Positions 43,348 through 52,806 are shown, counted from the stretch's first letter. The stretch is 64,000 nt of DNA from Lutimaribacter_A marinistellae (GCF_042648365.1 NZ_JBHRXI010000010.1:620001-684000); one strand, 5' to 3'. Translations and numbers: made by a program. The notes: a model not told the origin generated them from the letters alone.

Positions 43348-46300
43348 TCACAAATCGATTTCGATCACGCCGCCCGGCTTCGCGGCACGGCTCTGACACA
43401 GGATCATGGCACCCTCGCGCTGTGCCTTCGACAGGACGAAGTCGCGATGCTCGACTTCGCCCGAGATGACGCCGCACTTGCAGACACCGCAGATTCCATC
43501 CGCGCATTTCACGTCCACAGGTATACCGTTCGCGTTCAACACCTCTGCCGCGTCCATATCGGCAGGAACCTCCAGGTCGCGTCCCGACCGGGCAAGCCGC
43601 AGGGTAAACGGATGGTTTTCATATTCCGGCTGCTCGGGCACCGAGAAATATTCGAGGTGCCGTGCCTCCTCGGGGAAGCCCTGACGCTCGGCCGCCTCCA
43701 TGACCGCCTGCATGTAGCGATCCGGTCCGCAGGTATAGACGTGCCATCCCGCTTGATAATCTGCCATAACCGCATCCAGATCGGCGCGGCTGCCCTCGTC
43801 CGACACATGAAGATGAACATTCCCGGCCCAGGGAACAGTGTCCAGATCGGCCAGGTATGCCGCGTTCGCACGGCGGCTGACCGAGTAGTGCAGTTCGAAA
43901 TCCTGGCCCAGAGCATGCAGGCGATGAGCGAAGGCGATCATCGGCGTGATCCCAATACCACCGCCCATCAGCAAGGTTTTGACCGCCGTCTCGTCCAGTT
44001 CGAAGTGATTGATCGGCTTCGAGATGAAAACCCTGCGCCCCGGGCTGAAGATGCGGTGCATCAGCTTGGACCCACCTCGCCCGGCATCCTCGCGCAGCAC
44101 ACCGATCTGATAGGTTTCCCGAACCGCCGGGTCGCCCGACATCGAGTATTGGCGCAGGAACTCCGGCGCGACGAGAACATCCAGATGGGCGCCCGCCGTC
44201 CACTCGGGCAAGGGCGCACCATCGGGCGCGCGGAACTCGTACTTGGTAACATCGGCCGTCATCTGTTCGACCTTGGCGACTTCGACCCGCATCACCGGTG
44301 CGTCGCCCGCAATCTCGTAGCGGTGCAGAACACTGTCGTCGCCCGCGGCAAGCCGTCTCTGATATTCCTCCGCCGAGACCATGGACTCGTAGGCGGCGAT
44401 CCCGGCCTCGCGATCCATCGGAAAGGGATAGGGCCACGGATGCGGGGCAAGAGGCGCAGGGTAAACGGCAAGGGTCTGATCCTCGTGGCGCAGGTCCAGA
44501 TCGGTCTGCAGGCCCCTGCGGTTCAGAGGATGCGGTGACGCACGATAGGCCCCATCCTCGGCCAATTCGATATCCCACCACCACTTCTTGGTATCGTTCA
44601 GCCCGCCATTGCCGACGGCATCATCGAGTCGCGCCAAGGCCGGCGCCGTAGCGGGCAGGTTCATCGCCGCCCAGCGGAAGGGCCGTTCGGCGAACAGACC
44701 TTCGAGATTCCACGGACAGGTCTTCATGCAGCGCCCGCACATCGCGCCACCCTTAGTCGTGATCCGGTAGGTCGCGCATTTCTGACTATCCGATTTCCAG
44801 ATCTCGTAACCGTTGAACATCCGCTTGGGACCGGCCGTGATCGCGCCTGACGGGCATTCGCGCGCGCATTTGTTGCAGGACTCGCAAAACCGTTGCAGGC
44901 CGAAATCGATGGGTTGATCGTGAGCGATCGGCATGTCCGTTGTCACCGCCCCCGATTTCAGGCGCGGACCGAGATAGGGGTTCAGGATTACCTCGCCGAT
45001 GCGGCTGACCTCGCCCAGACCCGACAACAACAGAAGCGGCGGCTGCAAGACCTCGCCATCCATCACCGTATGCGCCTTGGCCTTGTAGCCGAGGTTGCGG
45101 ATCTGCTGCGCGATCACCCCGCCCAAAAGCGAAAACCGAAGGTATGCGCGCATCGATTGCGCGACGCTGATCCAGTCGTCGCCGCTTGCCCCCTCCATCG
45201 TCTCATAGCCCTGGTCGATGATCATGCTCACCGCCTGGTCATGCGGCGGCACGATCTCCTCGCCGGTCGCGTCATGCGAATACCATGTCCACTCGGGGCA
45301 TCGGCTGAGGCCCACGGCATCTACACCGAGGAAGTAGCTTGCCGCCTTGAGATTGGCTGCGTTGCGCTCGGCGTCCGTCGGGCACGGTCCCGACGCGCAG
45401 TCGCCATCCTGCAGCAGGACAAAGGCCCCCAACGCGCGGCGCTGCGCAAAACTCGGCGCGGACTTGCGAACGTAATGCCCGCCCTTCGCGCCGTCCTGCA
45501 GCGCCTTACCCATGTCGCCGAATTGCGCCCGCGCGAACATGTCAGCGCGCTTCGGCACACGCGGCACATTGGGTTCGTCGATATACGTGGTTGGCGTCTC
45601 AACGCGCTTGAGCTTTTCGAACGGGTGCGCGCCGTCCATGTAACGCCGCTTGGCAAAGGGATCACGGTTGAGCGCATTCTTGGCGGAGTGCGTGCCCATC
45701 CACCACGATGGCCCCTTCGTGGCCGACCATGGCTGCTCCGACATCGGCGCAAGCGGTCGGTCGTAGGCAAGGTCCATCTCGGTGGTCACTGCCGCAAGCC
45801 CGAAACGCCGTCCGACCCAAGGCACGACGAGTTGGCCGTTTTCGAGCGTGGCCAGCCCGGCGGCAACCGCCAGACGATTGAGATCCACGTCAGAGGTTGT
45901 CGCCGTATGCGCCCGCGCGTCCCACCCAAGCAGGCGGATGTAGTTCGCGATAACGACCGCGTTCTCGGTCGCGCGCAAGCAGGCGCGGTGAGCCTGCGCA
46001 TCCATGATCCAGTCGCTGCCGGGCTCACTCGGGTCGGGATCGCGGTGGTATTCGTAAAGAAAGACCAGCGCATTGCGATGCGTGTCCATCGGGCCGGGCT
46101 GCGCCTCGATACTGTCCTTGAGATCGGCCATGATCACGTCGATGCCAGAGGCGAGCGTCTTGGTCTGCCGCGTCTTCAGCGCCTCGGCCAGACGGTCGAT
46201 ATCGGCATTTCGGCGCGGTTCGGACAACAGCGCCTCGGTGACAAGCGGGCCGCACCCCATCATGGATGCGTCGTTGAAATAGCCAAACGCCTTGAGATGA

Positions 46301-46560
46301 TCGCTGCGGTCCTGCGGGTCGGCGGGAACCTCGGCGCGGGCCGGGTTCACCAGCCCATCGCGGATCGCATCCATCATCGCCTGAAACTCACCCATAGCGT
46401 TGACAATGCTCTCGGGCCGTTCAGAGCGCCGGAATTCAAGCGTCGCCATAACCGGAGCACCCAATAGGTCCGGCAGGCCATCCCGGCGGGCCAATCGCTC
46501 CAGCGGGTAGGGCCCCATATGCACGGGCCGGTTCCTGTCCGAGAAAAAGCGGATGCTCAT
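43348..46560 (-). CDS. Self-sufficient reductive dehalogenase (RdhA-reductase fusion, BhbA-like)
   Basis: The 1070-residue protein is a cobalamin-dependent reductive dehalogenase fused to its own reductase. Residues about 530-560 carry the RdhA-type LGPRLKSGAVTTDMPIAHDQ, leading into [4Fe-4S] motif 1 (Cys559, 562, 565, 569) and motif 2 (Cys595, 608, 611, 615). A related VGRRFGLAAVTTEMDLAYDR earlier marks the duplicated N-terminal module. From about residue 740 follow a phthalate-dioxygenase-reductase-like FMN domain (RQYSMSG), a nucleotide domain (LLMGGGIGITPMIA) and a C-terminal [2Fe-2S] domain (CADGICGVCKC, last Cys near 1055). There is no Tat signal or RdhB partner, so it is cytoplasmic and catabolic. 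The start at 46560 has an AAAGGAG site. Substrate by family: ortho-halogenated hydroxybenzoates; here unknown. Confidence 0.9.
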   Translation of the reverse strand: MSIRFFSDRNRPVHMGPYPLERLARRDGLPDLLGAPVMATLEFRRSERPESIVNAMGEFQAMMDAIRDGLVNPARAEVPADPQDRSDHLKAFGYFNDASMMGCGPLVTEALLSEPRRNADIDRLAEALKTRQTKTLASGIDVIMADLKDSIEAQPGPMDTHRNALVFLYEYHRDPDPSEPGSDWIMDAQAHRACLRATENAVVIANYIRLLGWDARAHTATTSDVDLNRLAVAAGLATLENGQLVVPWVGRRFGLAAVTTEMDLAYDRPLAPMSEQPWSATKGPSWWMGTHSAKNALNRDPFAKRRYMDGAHPFEKLKRVETPTTYIDEPNVPRVPKRADMFARAQFGDMGKALQDGAKGGHYVRKSAPSFAQRRALGAFVLLQDGDCASGPCPTDAERNAANLKAASYFLGVDAVGLSRCPEWTWYSHDATGEEIVPPHDQAVSMIIDQGYETMEGASGDDWISVAQSMRAYLRFSLLGGVIAQQIRNLGYKAKAHTVMDGEVLQPPLLLLSGLGEVSRIGEVILNPYLGPRLKSGAVTTDMPIAHDQPIDFGLQRFCESCNKCARECPSGAITAGPKRMFNGYEIWKSDSQKCATYRITTKGGAMCGRCMKTCPWNLEGLFAERPFRWAAMNLPATAPALARLDDAVGNGGLNDTKKWWWDIELAEDGAYRASPHPLNRRGLQTDLDLRHEDQTLAVYPAPLAPHPWPYPFPMDREAGIAAYESMVSAEEYQRRLAAGDDSVLHRYEIAGDAPVMRVEVAKVEQMTADVTKYEFRAPDGAPLPEWTAGAHLDVLVAPEFLRQYSMSGDPAVRETYQIGVLREDAGRGGSKLMHRIFSPGRRVFISKPINHFELDETAVKTLLMGGGIGITPMIAFAHRLHALGQDFELHYSVSRRANAAYLADLDTVPWAGNVHLHVSDEGSRADLDAVMADYQAGWHVYTCGPDRYMQAVMEAAERQGFPEEARHLEYFSVPEQPEYENHPFTLRLARSGRDLEVPADMDAAEVLNANGIPVDVKCADGICGVCKCGVISGEVEHRDFVLSKAQREGAMILCQSRAAKPGGVIEIDL

Positions 46561-46624
46561 GACGGCTCCTTTCGTCGTTCCGGCATTGCTTAGCTTGTCA
46601 GGCCGATGATATTCTGTCACCCGA

Positions 46625-47419
46625 ATGAGTGACATCCTGCCCTCCGAACCGCTGCCAAGGGACAACGTGGCGGCGCTTGTCGCCGCCCTACCGCATCCGG
46701 GTTTTGCACGCGCTCTGTTGGGATACGTGCGAAGGGCGGCCGATATCGCAAGTTTCGGTGCATTTTACGTGGCCGACATCGCCCGCGCCGACCCGGTGCT
46801 GTCCGTGCATTCCGGCGAGATGAGCGCCTATTGGTTCAATCGCAACGCCCAACGCATCCTGGCCAACGATCTGGCGCGCGACGATATCATGGCGCGCATC
46901 CACGCAGCCGGACCAGACGGTCTTGCTATCGAACGCTGGCACCCACCGCAGGATGACCCGCGCGCGCCGATCTATGCCCGCGACGGCGTGATCGAGCGCG
47001 TCACCGTCTCCTCCCGGTCAGGACGAACCGGCTTCTTGTCGTTCTACCTTCGCGGGGCAGCGTTGGGCTGGCTGATGCCTGAAGAATTCGATCGCCTGCG
47101 GGGCGTGCTGCCTTTGGCCCATGAACTGATTGGCCTCAGGCATCGCATCGTAGGGTCCGAGGCGTTCCGCGCGACGACCCGTGAGCGCGCATCGGCCCTG
47201 CGCGCACGGGGGGCCGGCCTGTTCACCGACCTGTCCCCGCGCGAGGCGGAAGTCTGCGATCACATCGCGAATGGCGTTGGCGTCAGCGGTACGGCCCTGG
47301 CGCTCGGCGTTTCGGAGAACACGGTTCGCACGCTGCGCCGGCGTGCCTATCGCAAGCTGGGTGTTCATTCCGCGCAACAGCTGGTGGCCCTTGCAATGCA
47401 GGACGGTGCTACCCCGTGA
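46625..47419 (+). CDS. LuxR-type transcriptional regulator
   Basis: The 264-residue protein has a C-terminal LuxR/GerE helix-turn-helix (FTDLSPREAEVCDHIANGVG through VSENTVRTLRRRAYRKLGVH, residues about 200-250). The N-terminal 190 residues match no domain I recognise and have no receiver or clear autoinducer motif. It is divergent from the reductive dehalogenase gene with 64 bp between starts, so it probably controls that gene. Its 3' end overlaps the convergent acyltransferase gene by 11 bp. Confidence 0.85.
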   Translation: MSDILPSEPLPRDNVAALVAALPHPGFARALLGYVRRAADIASFGAFYVADIARADPVLSVHSGEMSAYWFNRNAQRILANDLARDDIMARIHAAGPDGLAIERWHPPQDDPRAPIYARDGVIERVTVSSRSGRTGFLSFYLRGAALGWLMPEEFDRLRGVLPLAHELIGLRHRIVGSEAFRATTRERASALRARGAGLFTDLSPREAEVCDHIANGVGVSGTALALGVSENTVRTLRRRAYRKLGVHSAQQLVALAMQDGATP

Positions 47420-48443
47420 CCAACCCACGCTGATCCTCGCGCCCCATCGACACCAGAAGCGGCGACCCGGTCTGACGGGCCTGGAACTCTGCCTTATCCG
47501 ACATGCCGGACCAGCCGGTGGCGATAAGCGATTGCGCCACGGCCCCACCCAACGTGGCCCCCGGGCCGGTCACGATGAACATGTCGGGGGCGAATTCGCG
47601 GGCGGCTGTCTGGATGGCACGGGTAAAATCGTATGGCTGGGTCACCTGGTGGCCAAGCGTGTAGTCCCACAGGGCTTCGATGTTGCTGGCGTGCGGCCAC
47701 CAGATCGCGCCGCGCCCGTCGATCAGTGGGCGGTCAGGTTGGGTAAAGAGGTCGGGACCAAGCCGCGCGCGGCCCGCCTCTGCCACCGGCGCCTGCAGCG
47801 CCGTATGAAACGCGGCGTGGTTGGCAAGCCGCATCGGAAAGCGGTCCAGTACCACGGGCATCTCGGCCTCGAAGGCATCGAGTCCGGCCGCATCGCCCGC
47901 CAGCACGAGCATCCCGCCCAGATCGATGGAGAGGCCCAGCGTGGTCCCCTCACGCGCGTCGACCTCGTCCACTTTGCGCAGGACTTCGGCCCGGCGCGCA
48001 GGGTCAGGGCGCCAATCCTCTGCCGTGACGGGATAGACGAGCTGGCCACCGATCAGATGCTCCTGCATCAGCGTGCCCATCGTGTTCACGACACAGAAGC
48101 CGTTTTCGGGCGATAGCGCACCCCCAACTGCGAGCGCGCTGTACCATCCCATCGAATTTCCGGTGACCGCGATCACCTCGATTTCGTCGGCAATCGCCTG
48201 CGCATCGGCCAGCGTGGCAGAGTAGATCAGCGGCGAGGCCACGTCGCCTCGCGAGTATCGCGCGACCGAGAAACGGTCGGCCCCGTCGAGCACGGTCACG
48301 GCCTCCTGCCCGGCTTCGCCCCGCAGGGCATCGAAGGCCCGGAACATGTCCATTCGGCCTGCATGATGGCGATGCAGATACCCCAGTTCGGGCTTGTTAT
48401 AGGTGCCCCGGCCCGGGCAGATCACGACGGCAGTGCGGGTCAT
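47409..48443 (-). CDS. FabD-like acyltransferase (malonyltransferase-fold protein)
   Basis: The 344-residue protein has the acyltransferase nucleophile motif VTGNSMGWYSALAVGGAL (GxSxG) and a later LANHAAFHTAL resembling the FabD catalytic histidine region, plus the N-terminal VVICPGRGTYNKP in place of FPGQG. It should move an acyl group between CoA and a carrier. Overlap with the upstream fused 2-oxoacid dehydrogenase E1 suggests it accepts the acyl unit that enzyme makes. The start at 48443 overlaps by four bases. Confidence 0.75.
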   Translation of the reverse strand: MTRTAVVICPGRGTYNKPELGYLHRHHAGRMDMFRAFDALRGEAGQEAVTVLDGADRFSVARYSRGDVASPLIYSATLADAQAIADEIEVIAVTGNSMGWYSALAVGGALSPENGFCVVNTMGTLMQEHLIGGQLVYPVTAEDWRPDPARRAEVLRKVDEVDAREGTTLGLSIDLGGMLVLAGDAAGLDAFEAEMPVVLDRFPMRLANHAAFHTALQAPVAEAGRARLGPDLFTQPDRPLIDGRGAIWWPHASNIEALWDYTLGHQVTQPYDFTRAIQTAAREFAPDMFIVTGPGATLGGAVAQSLIATGWSGMSDKAEFQARQTGSPLLVSMGREDQRGLVTG

Positions 48444-50629
48444 CGCGTGCCCTCCACCAGTTGGCGGGCCGCCGCGACGATGCCCTCCTTGGATGGCAGA
48501 GGCGCCGCATAGGCAGGGCCGGTGGCAATGAAACTGTCCTCGGCCACGACGCGGGCGGCGGGAAGTTCTGTTTTCTCGGAAAACAACGTCATCAGCGCCT
48601 CGGACTGGCTGCCGGTTCGGCGGCATTCGTCGACAATCAGCACGTGGGCGCATCCCTCGACAGACCTCAGCAGAGCCTCCTCGGGCAGCGGAGCAAGCCA
48701 GCGCAGGTCGATCACGCGCGTGCCGATGCCTGCATCCGAGAGATCCGGCAGAGCCTGCTGGGACAGGTAATTTCCATTGCCATAGGTCACGATAGCCAAG
48801 TCCTTGCCCTCGCCAACCTGCCCTACCTCGCCCAGCGCGATGCGACGGTCCGGCGCCGGGTACCGCGTCATCCATGCGCCATCCTGCGGGGCCGACAGGT
48901 CCCGCATCGGGTAGAGGGCAATGGGCTCGAGGAAAACCACCACGCGCTGTTCTTCGCGCGCAAGCCGGACGCATTCGCGCAGCATCATTGCCGCATCGGC
49001 ACCGGTCGAGGGGCAGGCCAGGACGATGCCCGGAATGTCCCGCAACACCGCAAGGGAGTTGTCGTTGTGGAAATGCCCGCCGAACCCTTTCTGGTACCCA
49101 AGGCCAGCGATCCGCACGATCATCGGGTTGGTGAATTGACCATTGGAAAAGAAGGGCAAAGTGGCCGCCTCTCCGCGCAACTGGTCTTCGGCATTGTGGA
49201 GATAGGCAAGGAACTGGATCTCGGGGATCGGGACGAACCCGTTGTGCCCCATGCCGATCGCCAGCCCCAGGATCGACTGTTCGTCGAGCAGCGTATCGAT
49301 GACCCGGTCCGGCCCGAAGCGCTGCATCAGTTTCTGGGTCACGCCATAGACGCCACCCTTGCGGCCGACATCCTCGCCCATGCAGACGATCTCGCCATGT
49401 TCGAGCATCAGGTCGGTCAACGCCCAGTTGATAAGGCGGCTCATCGGTTGCGGATCGTCCATCGCGCGCAAGTCACCGCCAAACGCCGCCTCCCGCGCCT
49501 CGGGCGCGGGGCCGTTGGTCGGCTTGCACTCCCGCTTGGGGGGTATCAGGCTCGCCATGACGTCGGCCGCGCTGCGCAGGTGCGGCCTTTTCGCCGCCTC
49601 TGCCGCGATCCGGTCGGTGCGCGTGCAGGTCTCCTCGTAGATCCCAAGCGCTTGATCGCGTGCAAGCGCGCCCGCGTCGGCCAGCAGACGCACCGAGTGA
49701 AGCAGGGGATCGTTCGCCTCGTCGGCCTCGACCTCGGCCTTTGACAGGTAGGTCGTTGGCACATCCGCCCCCGCATGGCCATAAAGCCGCACGGTGCGCA
49801 GGTGCAGAAATGCCGGCTTGCGCCGCGTGCGGACATACTCGGCCGCCTCGCGGGCCACCGCATAGGTCTGGTAGAGGTCGAGACCGTCGGCCTCGAAGTA
49901 CCGGATACCAGGGCGATGCTGCATCGAGGCCTTGATCCAGCCCGAGGGCGTCTTGACCGAAATTCCGATCCCGTTGTCCTCACACACGAACAAAAGCGGC
50001 AGGGGAATGGACTGCACACTTGTCCATCCAGCCGTGTTGATGGCCCCCTGCGCCGTGGAATGGTTCGCCGAGGCGTCGCCAAAGCTGCACATGGCGATTC
50101 CGTCTTCGGGAAGGGTACGATGTTCGGGCGGATGCCGCCGCGCCGCACCCAGCGAATAGGCGGCGCCGACCGCCTTGGGCAAGTGACTGGCGATGGTCGA
50201 GGTCTGCGGCGGGATCATCAGCGCACGTGACCCAAGTACCTTGTGACGGCCACCCGATGTCGGGTCTTCGCTGGAACAGGCGAAACTCAGCAGCATGTCC
50301 CAGGCGATCTGCTGTCCCGGCACCTGATCGGCCCGTGCAATCTGAAACGCGGCGTCCCTGTAGTGCAAAAAGGCGATATCGTCGGGTCGCAGAGCTTGCG
50401 CCACCGCGGCCATCCCCTCATGCCCCGAGGAGCCGATGGTATAGAACCCCTGCCCGGCCTTCTGCATTTTGCGTGACGTCCGGTCGAGCGCACGGCTCAG
50501 CACCTGCGCGCGAAAGAGCGAGACCGCCTCTGTCGCGCCAAGACCCTTTCGTGGTGCGTGCCCCGAAGGCAGGTCGCCGCGCGCCACGCGGGACAGGAAA
50601 TTCTGATGAACGATTTCGGCGCGATCCAT
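48440..50629 (-). CDS. Fused E1 alpha/beta 2-oxoacid dehydrogenase (thiamine diphosphate)
   Basis: The 729-residue protein joins an E1-alpha half (about 1-365; GDASANHSTAQGAINTAGW to EDNGIGI forms the ThDP motif) to an E1-beta half (about 395-729; GEDVGRKGGVYGVTQ, TLLDEQSILGLAIGMGHNGF, GGHFHNDNSLAVL). It decarboxylates a 2-oxoacid and would pass the acyl group to a lipoyl E2, which is not encoded in the window. The aminotransferase 15 bp upstream may supply the 2-oxoacid, and the acyltransferase downstream may receive the product. Confidence 0.87.
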   Translation of the reverse strand: MDRAEIVHQNFLSRVARGDLPSGHAPRKGLGATEAVSLFRAQVLSRALDRTSRKMQKAGQGFYTIGSSGHEGMAAVAQALRPDDIAFLHYRDAAFQIARADQVPGQQIAWDMLLSFACSSEDPTSGGRHKVLGSRALMIPPQTSTIASHLPKAVGAAYSLGAARRHPPEHRTLPEDGIAMCSFGDASANHSTAQGAINTAGWTSVQSIPLPLLFVCEDNGIGISVKTPSGWIKASMQHRPGIRYFEADGLDLYQTYAVAREAAEYVRTRRKPAFLHLRTVRLYGHAGADVPTTYLSKAEVEADEANDPLLHSVRLLADAGALARDQALGIYEETCTRTDRIAAEAAKRPHLRSAADVMASLIPPKRECKPTNGPAPEAREAAFGGDLRAMDDPQPMSRLINWALTDLMLEHGEIVCMGEDVGRKGGVYGVTQKLMQRFGPDRVIDTLLDEQSILGLAIGMGHNGFVPIPEIQFLAYLHNAEDQLRGEAATLPFFSNGQFTNPMIVRIAGLGYQKGFGGHFHNDNSLAVLRDIPGIVLACPSTGADAAMMLRECVRLAREEQRVVVFLEPIALYPMRDLSAPQDGAWMTRYPAPDRRIALGEVGQVGEGKDLAIVTYGNGNYLSQQALPDLSDAGIGTRVIDLRWLAPLPEEALLRSVEGCAHVLIVDECRRTGSQSEALMTLFSEKTELPAARVVAEDSFIATGPAYAAPLPSKEGIVAAARQLVEGTR

Positions 50630-50644
50630 CTGGACCTCCTGACG

Positions 50645-51802
50645 TCAGAGTGCGGCGACGGCCCGCGCGATCCGCGCAAGACCGGCCTGCAGCATGTCGG
50701 TTCCATAGGCAAAAGACAGGCGGAAATGCCCTTCCATGCCGAACGCCCGCCCCGGCACGACGGCGACGCCCTCGGTATCAAGGAGATGGCGGCAGAAGGC
50801 GGGGTCGTCGGGCATCGCATCATGGCAACGCGGAAAGACATAGAACGCGCCCTCTGGCGTCAGACACTCCATGCCTGCCCGGTGCAGCTCGCTCACGACG
50901 AGGTCGCGGCGCGACTGCATCGCGTCTCGGCGCTCGGCCAAAAGGTCCTGCGGCCCGGTCAGCGCGGCCAGGGCAGCCGCCTGCGAGATCGACGAGGCGC
51001 CGGAGGTGACCTGTCCCTGAACGGCCGTCATCGCCGCGATCAGCGGTTTCGGGCCGATGCCCCAGCCCAGTCGCCAACCAGTCATCGAATAGGCCTTTGA
51101 CACGCCATTCACCGTTAGCGTTCGATCAGCCAGTTCCGGTGCGGCCGCGACAAACCGCGTGAACGGCACATAGGCCAGATGCTCGTATATCTCATCTGCC
51201 AGCACCCAGACATGGGGATGACGTGACAGCACACGCGCAAGGCCTTGCAACTCATCCCGGGAATAGATCGCCCCCGAAGGATTAGACGGCGAGTTGAACA
51301 TCACCCAGCGCGTGCGCCCGGTGATGGCCCCGGAAAGCTGCTGAGGCGTGACCTTGAAGCCCTGTTCGGGTCCGGCCGACAAAAGCACGGGAACACCACC
51401 CGCCAGCCTCACGATATCGGCATAGCTCGTCCAGAACGGCGCGCACATGATCACCTCGTCGCCAGGATCGACCGTTGCCAGCATCGCGTTGGCCAGCACC
51501 TGCTTTGCACCTGTCGAGATCACGACTTGGTCAGGGGTGACACCTGCCCCTTCGGCCACCGCGGCCCGCAAGGCCGGAGTTCCGGCCGTCGCCGTGTACC
51601 TCGTGGCACCCTCGCGCGCGGCGCGATGGGCCGCGTCTACGACATGCGGGGGCGTGGGAAAGTCCGGCTCGCCGGTGCTCAACGCGATCACGTCGACGCC
51701 TTGCACCCGCAACTCGGCCGCGCGCTCGGTGATCTGCACGATTTCCGACAACTCGATGCCGTCAAGCCTCGTGGCACGGCGGAACTGGCTTGTACCCGTC
51801 AT
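50645..51802 (-). CDS. PLP-dependent aminotransferase, class I/II (aspartate aminotransferase superfamily)
   Basis: The 385-residue fold-type I aminotransferase has VISTGAKQVLANAMLA, NSPSNPSGAIYS, VLADEIYEHLAY and the PLP lysine in VNGVSKAYSMTGWRLGWGIG. It is the first gene of a minus-strand operon with the fused E1 and the FabD-like protein, and is divergent from a LysR gene. The amino acid substrate is unknown; kynurenine or an aromatic amino acid cannot be excluded. Confidence 0.9.
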   Translation of the reverse strand: MTGTSQFRRATRLDGIELSEIVQITERAAELRVQGVDVIALSTGEPDFPTPPHVVDAAHRAAREGATRYTATAGTPALRAAVAEGAGVTPDQVVISTGAKQVLANAMLATVDPGDEVIMCAPFWTSYADIVRLAGGVPVLLSAGPEQGFKVTPQQLSGAITGRTRWVMFNSPSNPSGAIYSRDELQGLARVLSRHPHVWVLADEIYEHLAYVPFTRFVAAAPELADRTLTVNGVSKAYSMTGWRLGWGIGPKPLIAAMTAVQGQVTSGASSISQAAALAALTGPQDLLAERRDAMQSRRDLVVSELHRAGMECLTPEGAFYVFPRCHDAMPDDPAFCRHLLDTEGVAVVPGRAFGMEGHFRLSFAYGTDMLQAGLARIARAVAAL

Positions 51803-51900
51803 CCTGTTTCCTTCGACGCATGTTCCATCCGGTCATGCATCGCGCTGGATCGAACCGAAAACAAGTGATAATCCCGGCAAGCCTCATGAGGAAAGCTCAT

Positions 51901-52797
51901 ATGATTTCGCCACGACGCTTCCTTCCCTCTATTTCCTCGCTGCTTGCGCTGGAAGCTGTCGATCGGCTCGGCAGCGCGACGGCGGCAGCGGCGGAACTGT
52001 CCCTGACGCAAGGTGCCATCAGCCGGCAACTGAAAGCCATGGAGGAGCAGCTCGGCGTCGAACTGATCGACCGGCGGCAGCTGAGACTGACGCTGACGCC
52101 CGGTGCGCGTGACTACCTCGCCGTTGCACGTCCCGCCCTGCTGCAGCTTGCGCAGGCTGGGGTGAAACTTGGAACCAATCCGGGCGGAGGAACGCTGGCG
52201 CTGTCGATCCTCCCGGCCTTCGGCATGCATTGGCTTGCCCCGAGGCTGAACGATTTCGCGCGCCTCCACCCGGAAATTGCCGTGAACCTCTCCACCCGGT
52301 TGCGGCCCTTCGATTTCGCGGTCGATCCTTTCGACGCGGCCATCCATTTCGGCAGGCGCGACTGGCCGGGGGTCGAGTATATGCCGATCATGACAGAGGT
52401 CGTGCTCCCGGTCTGCGCCCCCGGCGTGTTGTCACACGATGTCGGCGCACCCGGCAATCTGGCCAACGCGCCGCTGCTGCACCTCGATACGCGCCCCGAA
52501 GCCTGGGCGCAGTGGTTCGCCAATCACGGCCTGACACCACCTGTTACCGGCGGCGGAATACGGTTCGATCAGTTCTCGACGATGGTGCAGGCGACGCTTT
52601 ACGGGCTCGGCGTGTCGCTGTTGCCGAGTTACCTTGTCGAGCACGAGATCGAGCGTGGACGATTGATCGAGGCGTGCAACACAGCGCCGCTCAGCCTTGG
52701 CAAGTACTTCCTCGTCTGGCCCAGCGGCCGCCCAGTCCCGGCACCGCTTCGAGCGTTTCGAAACTGGCTCGAAACCCAGATCGACGGCGAAACGTAA
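51901..52797 (+). CDS. LysR-family transcriptional regulator (GcvA-like)
   Basis: The 298-residue regulator has an N-terminal LysR helix-turn-helix (GSATAAAAELSLTQGAISRQ, residues about 24-43) and the usual substrate-binding domain with the GcvA-like INLSTR/VDAAIHFG pattern. The start at 51901 is preferred by an AGGAAAG site; ATG at 51886 is possible. The 98-bp gap shared with the aminotransferase contains the palindrome CCTCATGAGG (51882-51891) and an ATGAG/CTCAT inverted repeat ending at 51900, which could be operator halves. It likely activates the aminotransferase operon. Confidence 0.87.
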   Translation: MISPRRFLPSISSLLALEAVDRLGSATAAAAELSLTQGAISRQLKAMEEQLGVELIDRRQLRLTLTPGARDYLAVARPALLQLAQAGVKLGTNPGGGTLALSILPAFGMHWLAPRLNDFARLHPEIAVNLSTRLRPFDFAVDPFDAAIHFGRRDWPGVEYMPIMTEVVLPVCAPGVLSHDVGAPGNLANAPLLHLDTRPEAWAQWFANHGLTPPVTGGGIRFDQFSTMVQATLYGLGVSLLPSYLVEHEIERGRLIEACNTAPLSLGKYFLVWPSGRPVPAPLRAFRNWLETQIDGET

Positions 52798-52806
52798 GGA
52801 AAAGGC

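Noticed and set aside
46561..46624. Cobalamin riboswitch for the reductive dehalogenase.
   Set aside because: Only 64 bp lie between the divergent starts, too short for a B12 riboswitch, and no B12-box-like sequence was seen.
50645..51802. Kynureninase or dedicated kynurenine aminotransferase completing the kyn pathway.
   Set aside because: It is a generic class I/II aminotransferase by motifs and sits in a different operon; no kynureninase signature was seen.
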